Assembly: GCA_002384315.1 (NCBI GenBank)
Contig: DGBL01000026.1
Coordinates: forward strand, 1-5,132
Length of the DNA stretch: 5,132 bases
Direction: 5' to 3'
From: Micrococcaceae bacterium UBA4005
Lineage (GTDB): Bacteria > Actinomycetota > Actinomycetes > Actinomycetales > Micrococcaceae
Part shown: positions 1-5,132 of the stretch, piece by piece
How the letters are laid out: each line of letters opens with the position of its first letter
Numbering within the stretch: position 1 is the first letter of the stretch
Translations under genes and position numbers: made by a program
Notes under the pieces: generated by a model
Seen by the model: only the letters and a program-made list of their open reading frames with translations
The model's database searches: none
What the model was told of the DNA's origin: nothing

Positions 1-1
1 C

Positions 2-355
2 GACGAAGTGCTCTATATTGCGGAGTCGCCCGAGTCCGGGGCGGAAATTTCGCTGGCGTTGGCCAAGGCCTTTACCGAGGACGACCTGCTGCCGTCGGCC
101 CGGGTGTCCATGGTGTGGGGCCGGGTGCTTTCACGGCTGGGAGATATCTACGGGCCCACCGTCAACCTGGCGTCCCGGCTGACAGCCCTGGCCGAACCAG
201 GGACTGTGCTCATCGATTCGTCAACCGCCGCAACCCTTAACGGGAACGAGAGCTTCGTGCTCATCCCGCAGCAGGCGCGCACTGTGCGGGGGTTCGGGGA
301 AGTCCATCCGGTGACCCTTGCCCGGGGAACCGGCGTCGGGCTCGTGCTCGACTAG
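2..355 (+). CDS. Class III adenylate cyclase, C-terminal part of catalytic domain (5' truncated)
   Basis: The reading frame is open from base 2, so only the last 117 residues are present; the gene starts before the window. Class III cyclases convert ATP to cAMP (or GTP to cGMP) as dimers with composite active sites. The visible part begins DEVLYIAESP, whose first Asp matches the second metal-binding Asp of the family's KxxGDEV motif. GDIYGPTVNLASR follows at residues 47-59. Its Asp48 sits at the purine-selecting position, where Asp indicates ATP, and Asn55 and Arg59 match the transition-state pair. The Lys partner of Asp48 would lie just upstream of the window. AEPGTVLID then fits the end of the fold, and a tail of about 40 residues finishes the protein, so the catalytic domain is C-terminal. 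The N-terminal sensory or membrane part is unknown. A PP2C phosphatase follows on the same strand after 99 bp. Family assignment is firm; adenylate specificity is inferred from Asp48. Confidence 0.88.
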   Translation, partial: DEVLYIAESPESGAEISLALAKAFTEDDLLPSARVSMVWGRVLSRLGDIYGPTVNLASRLTALAEPGTVLIDSSTAATLNGNESFVLIPQQARTVRGFGEVHPVTLARGTGVGLVLD

Positions 356-454
356 GTCCGCCGCCATGGGTAGTAATTCTCCCCAAGAGTAGGTCGGATA
401 GTGTGTTTGGGTATGCATATTGATTATCCGGGGATATCTGGACGGCAGGATAAA
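356..454 (+). promoter_or_regulatory. AT-richer intergenic spacer before PP2C gene, candidate regulatory region
   Basis: This 99-bp spacer between the cyclase stop and the preferred PP2C start is visibly richer in A/T than the flanking genes. It contains the 8-bp palindrome TATGCATA at 412-419 and the inverted repeat TATCC-GG-GGATA at 425-436. TAGTGT at 399-404 fits the loose actinobacterial -10 pattern TANNNT, but no good -35 lies at the right distance. AGGA at 447-450 is a possible ribosome binding site for the ATG at 455. A separate promoter for the phosphatase gene is plausible but not shown. No terminator for the cyclase gene is visible here. Confidence 0.25.
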
Positions 455-3471
<3,017 letters not shown>

Positions 3472-3527
3472 CGCTCGCACGTCTTAATCCGGAGGCCGGA
3501 GCGGACCAGCGGAACAGCCTGTCACAC

Positions 3528-3558
3528 TAGAAGAAACGTCGACAAACGAGGAGACCCC
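3528..3558 (+). promoter_or_regulatory. Ribosome binding site and weak -10 candidate before first GNAT gene
   Basis: GAGGAG at 3548-3553 lies 5 bases before the GTG at 3559 and is a strong Shine-Dalgarno sequence; it fixes that start. Upstream, TAGAAG at 3528-3533 is a weak -10 candidate with no clear -35. The remainder of the 86-bp spacer after ligA (3472-3527) holds a small TCCGG-AGG-CCGGA stem at 3488-3500 without a U-run. The ribosome binding site is well supported; the promoter is not. Confidence 0.5.
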
Positions 3559-4050
3559 GTGGACATCAGCATTCGACCAGCAACCCAGGCCGACCTCGAA
3601 ACGATCCGACGGATTACCGTGAACGCCTACGCCGAAGCCGGCTACATTGATGACGAATACGCGTACAACCACATCCTTACTGGGGTAGAGGCCAACGAGA
3701 AATTTGCTGCTCTGCTCGTCGCGGAGCTTGACGGCGAGGTGGTCGGCTCGGTTTTCCTCACCCGCGCCGGAGGCGAATACAGCGACGTGGCGCACGACGG
3801 CGAACTCGAATTTCGGATGCTCGCCGTGGACCCTGCCGTGCAGCGGCGTGGGATCGGACGCCGGCTCGTGCAGGCTGTACTCGAGCGGGCGCGGGGCGAC
3901 GCCGGGACTACCGGTGTGGTGCTGACCACAGGCCCTGGCATGGTCGACCAGCACTCGCTGTATGAGTCGTTGGGCTTCACTCGAATCCCGCAACGCGACT
4001 TTTTCCTCACCAACGACTTCGCACTCCACGTTTATACAATTGCGCTCTGA
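3559..4050 (+). CDS. GNAT-family N-acetyltransferase (first of tandem pair)
   Basis: The product has 163 residues, normal for a single GNAT domain that transfers an acetyl group from acetyl-CoA to an amine. The N-terminus, ISIRPATQADLETIRRITV, is the typical first strand and helix. ELEFRMLAVDPAVQRRGIGRRLV (83-104) contains strand beta-4 and the pyrophosphate-binding motif Q/RxxGxG at Gln95-Arg-Arg-Gly-Ile-Gly100. HSLYESLGFTRIP (132-144) is the late motif whose Tyr135 is often the general acid. There is no signal peptide or membrane segment, so it is cytoplasmic. The start is GTG, set by a strong GAGGAG site. The gene follows ligA and ends 7 bases before a paralogous GNAT gene, with which it is probably co-transcribed. 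The substrate cannot be read from the sequence; a small-molecule amine, antibiotic or protein N-terminus are all possible. Confidence 0.92.
   Translation: MDISIRPATQADLETIRRITVNAYAEAGYIDDEYAYNHILTGVEANEKFAALLVAELDGEVVGSVFLTRAGGEYSDVAHDGELEFRMLAVDPAVQRRGIGRRLVQAVLERARGDAGTTGVVLTTGPGMVDQHSLYESLGFTRIPQRDFFLTNDFALHVYTIAL
3799..3846 (+). repeat. Duplicated 48-bp segment, copy 1 (GNAT motif A)
   Basis: These 48 bases encode GELEFRMLAVDPAVQR, which is identical in the next gene. Counted by hand, 41 of 48 bases match the copy at 4310-4357, and all seven differences are synonymous. This is a trace of gene duplication rather than a mobile repeat. Confidence 0.8.
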
Positions 4051-4057
4051 GCACACC

Positions 4058-4567
4058 ATGCCGATACCGGGAATCACGGTTCGTCCCGCCACACCGGAGG
4101 ACTACGGGCAGATCCGCCGGATCACCGTAGATTCCTACCGCAGCGCCGGTTACTTCGATTCTCCCGACCACCCCTATCTCGCCGTACTGGCCGATGTTGA
4201 GCACCGTGCCCGGCACGCCGATGTGCGGGTTGCTGAACGCGACGGACAGATTATTGGAGCGCTGGCGATCGTCGAACCGGGTGGGCACTATGCCGATGTC
4301 GCGGTGGCCGGCGAACTGGAGTTTAGGATGCTTGCCGTGGACCCGGCGGTGCAGCGTTCGGGGGCGGGGCGTGCCATGGTCGAAGCTGTCATCTCCTATG
4401 CCCGCTCGCGCCCCGAGATCGATGCGGTGAGCCTGACCAGCCTGATGGATATGACCGCCGCCCACCGGCTGTATGAATCACTGGGTTTCAGTCGTGTCCC
4501 GGAACGCGATTGGGTGGTCCCGGAGGAGGATATCCAACTGTTGGTCTTCCGACTGCCGCTTCGCTGA
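4058..4567 (+). CDS. GNAT-family N-acetyltransferase (second of tandem pair)
   Basis: This 169-residue single-domain GNAT is a paralogue of the preceding gene. It shares TVRPAT (7-12), IRRITV (19-24), an identical 16-residue block from Gly85 to Arg100, the acetyl-CoA loop Gln99-Arg-Ser-Gly-Ala-Gly104, and RLYESLGFSRVPERD (137-151) with Tyr139 as the likely general acid. Residues 34-80 and 118-132, which in GNATs help form the acceptor pocket, differ more between the copies, so the substrates may differ. The start at ATG 4058 matches the N-terminus of the first copy. The frame is open further upstream, but that part only overlaps the previous gene. No good ribosome binding site precedes the ATG, and the previous stop is just 7 bases away, so translation is probably coupled. 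It is cytoplasmic by lack of a signal peptide. The acceptor is unknown. Confidence 0.92.
   Translation: MPIPGITVRPATPEDYGQIRRITVDSYRSAGYFDSPDHPYLAVLADVEHRARHADVRVAERDGQIIGALAIVEPGGHYADVAVAGELEFRMLAVDPAVQRSGAGRAMVEAVISYARSRPEIDAVSLTSLMDMTAAHRLYESLGFSRVPERDWVVPEEDIQLLVFRLPLR
4310..4357 (+). repeat. Duplicated 48-bp segment, copy 2 (GNAT motif A)
   Basis: This is the counterpart of the segment at 3799-3846. It encodes the same 16 residues with seven synonymous changes, including CGG versus AGG for arginine. Confidence 0.8.
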
Positions 4568-4590
4568 CGCGCCCGCCGCGCCAGTAGACT
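4564..4590 (+). promoter_or_regulatory. Candidate promoter of the gat operon
   Basis: TAGACT at 4585-4590 fits the actinobacterial housekeeping -10 pattern TANNNT. CTGACG at 4564-4569 resembles TTGACR and sits 15 bases upstream, slightly closer than ideal. Transcription would begin near 4597, leaving a leader of about 30 bases before gatC. The -35 half overlaps the TGA of the second GNAT gene. This would let gatCA(B) be expressed independently of the genes before it. Confidence 0.45.
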
Positions 4591-4626
4591 GAAGTCAAAC
4601 ACCACGCCACCGACCAGGGGAGATCC

Positions 4627-4923
4627 ATGGCTGAGATCAATCGCGAGGACGTCGCCCATCTGGCGCGGCTCGCCCACATCGACATGAGCACCGCGGAGCT
4701 CGACCGGATGGCCGGGGAGCTTGCCGTTATCGTCGATTCCATCAAACGCGTGAGCGAAGTCGCCGGCGCGGATATCCCTGCTACCAGCCACCCCATTCCG
4801 TTGAGCAATGTCTACCGCGAAGACGTCATCGGGGAGACCCTGACGAATGAGGAAGCCCTGTCCGGAGCCCCGGACAACGCTGCCGGACGATTCCGCGTGC
4901 CTGCCATTCTGGACGGGGAGTGA
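4627..4923 (+). CDS. gatC: Asp/Glu-tRNA amidotransferase subunit C
   Basis: GatC is the small subunit that wraps around GatA and stabilises it against GatB in the complex that amidates Glu-tRNA(Gln) and/or Asp-tRNA(Asn). The 98-residue product is the normal length. It has the family start MAEINREDVAHLARLAHIDM (1-20), the helix ELAVIVDSIKRVSEV (31-45), the linker PATSHPIPLSNVYREDV (51-67) and the closing GRFRVPAILDGE (87-98). AGGGGAG at 4616-4622 is a good ribosome binding site 4 bases before the ATG. The stop lies 2 bases before the gatA ATG, so the two are one operon and probably translationally coupled. This arrangement implies that the organism lacks a glutaminyl- and/or asparaginyl-tRNA synthetase, which cannot be checked here. 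Confidence 0.97.
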   Translation: MAEINREDVAHLARLAHIDMSTAELDRMAGELAVIVDSIKRVSEVAGADIPATSHPIPLSNVYREDVIGETLTNEEALSGAPDNAAGRFRVPAILDGE

Positions 4924-4925
4924 CC

Positions 4926-5132
4926 ATGGTGGATGTGACCAGGCTCAGCGCGGCCACACTCGCCGCACGTCTCGCGGCGAAAGACATCTCCGCTGTGGAG
5001 GTCACCCAGGCCCACCTGGACCGGATCTCCGCCGTGGACGGCGCAGTCAACGCCTTCCTGCACGTCAACACCGCTGAAGCGCTCCTAGTCGCCGCGCAGG
5101 TGGACAAGGAACGCCTGAACGGCGATGCCCTG
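4926..5132 (+). CDS. gatA: Asp/Glu-tRNA amidotransferase subunit A, N-terminal part (3' truncated)
   Basis: GatA hydrolyses glutamine and passes ammonia to GatB for tRNA-dependent amidation. Only the first 69 residues are inside the window, and the frame stays open to the last base. The start MVDVTRLSAATLAARLAAKD, then ISAVEVTQAHLDRISAVDGAVNAFLHV (21-47), is the conserved N-terminal helical region of amidase-signature GatA proteins. The catalytic Ser-cisSer-Lys triad of the family lies further along and is not in view, so activity cannot be judged. GGGGAG at 4915-4920 is the ribosome binding site, 5 bases before the ATG and ending immediately before the gatC stop codon. Position directly after gatC supports the call. 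Confidence 0.95.
   Translation, partial: MVDVTRLSAATLAARLAAKDISAVEVTQAHLDRISAVDGAVNAFLHVNTAEALLVAAQVDKERLNGDAL

Noticed and set aside
366..392. Eight-codon ORF (ATG to TAG, MGSNSPQE) after the cyclase gene
   Set aside because: No ribosome binding site precedes it, it is too short to judge, and nothing links it to regulation of the PP2C gene.
3488..3500. TCCGG-AGG-CCGGA stem after ligA as a terminator
   Set aside because: The stem has only 5 bp and no T-run follows, so it does not meet the pattern of an intrinsic terminator.
3962..4057. Upstream extension of the second GNAT gene into the first
   Set aside because: The extra 32 residues come from reading the first GNAT gene out of frame, while ATG 4058 aligns with the N-terminus of the paralogue.
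3484..4092. 202-codon minus-strand open frame opposite the first GNAT gene
   Set aside because: The plus-strand frame has all GNAT motifs and a strong ribosome binding site; the opposite frame has no recognisable domain.
4627..4923. gatC considered as possibly mis-called small hypothetical protein
   Set aside because: The length, the N-terminal helix, the PATSHPIPLSNVYRED linker, the C-terminal FRVPAILDGE and the adjacent gatA make GatC secure.

Overview
The window looks like a chromosomal segment from a high-GC Gram-positive bacterium. It is most likely an actinobacterium of the order Micrococcales and probably Arthrobacter-like (Micrococcaceae). This rests on the G/C-rich third codon positions, the NAD+-dependent DNA ligase (long actinobacterial form with the [18 protein letters not shown] block), the gatC-gatA order typical of indirect Gln/Asn-tRNA charging, and the GTG starts. 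All six genes are on the plus strand and packed closely. The genus is inferred from remembered protein features and was not confirmed by a search.

Layout. Positions 2-355 hold the C-terminal end of a class III adenylate cyclase catalytic domain. A 99-bp spacer, AT-richer than its surroundings, follows and carries small palindromes. Positions 455-1237 encode a PP2C-type Ser/Thr protein phosphatase (an upstream GTG at 401 is a possible alternative start). Positions 1252-3471 encode LigA, the NAD+-dependent DNA ligase. After an 86-bp spacer come two tandem paralogous GNAT N-acetyltransferases (3559-4050 and 4058-4567). A spacer with a plausible promoter leads to gatC (4627-4923) and the first 69 codons of gatA (4926 to the window end).

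How the parts relate. The cyclase and phosphatase form a small signalling pair (cAMP and protein dephosphorylation), whose partners, such as a Ser/Thr kinase or FHA protein, would have to lie upstream of the window. LigA seals nicks in replication and repair. GatC and GatA are two of the three subunits of the amidotransferase that converts Glu-tRNA(Gln) and/or Asp-tRNA(Asn) to the correct aminoacyl-tRNA; gatB would be expected just downstream. The two GNAT enzymes are the product of a local duplication and are probably co-translated; their substrates are unknown.

No CRISPR array, rRNA, tRNA, transposase or convincing intrinsic terminator was seen, and no gene-free stretch exceeds 300 bases. 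I do not see an undescribed system. The points worth a second look are the tandem GNAT pair, the enlarged segment after the zinc finger of LigA, the ambiguous translation start of ligA (a three-codon mini-ORF overlapping the GTG, and a hairpin before the alternative ATG), and the cyclase-phosphatase neighbourhood.
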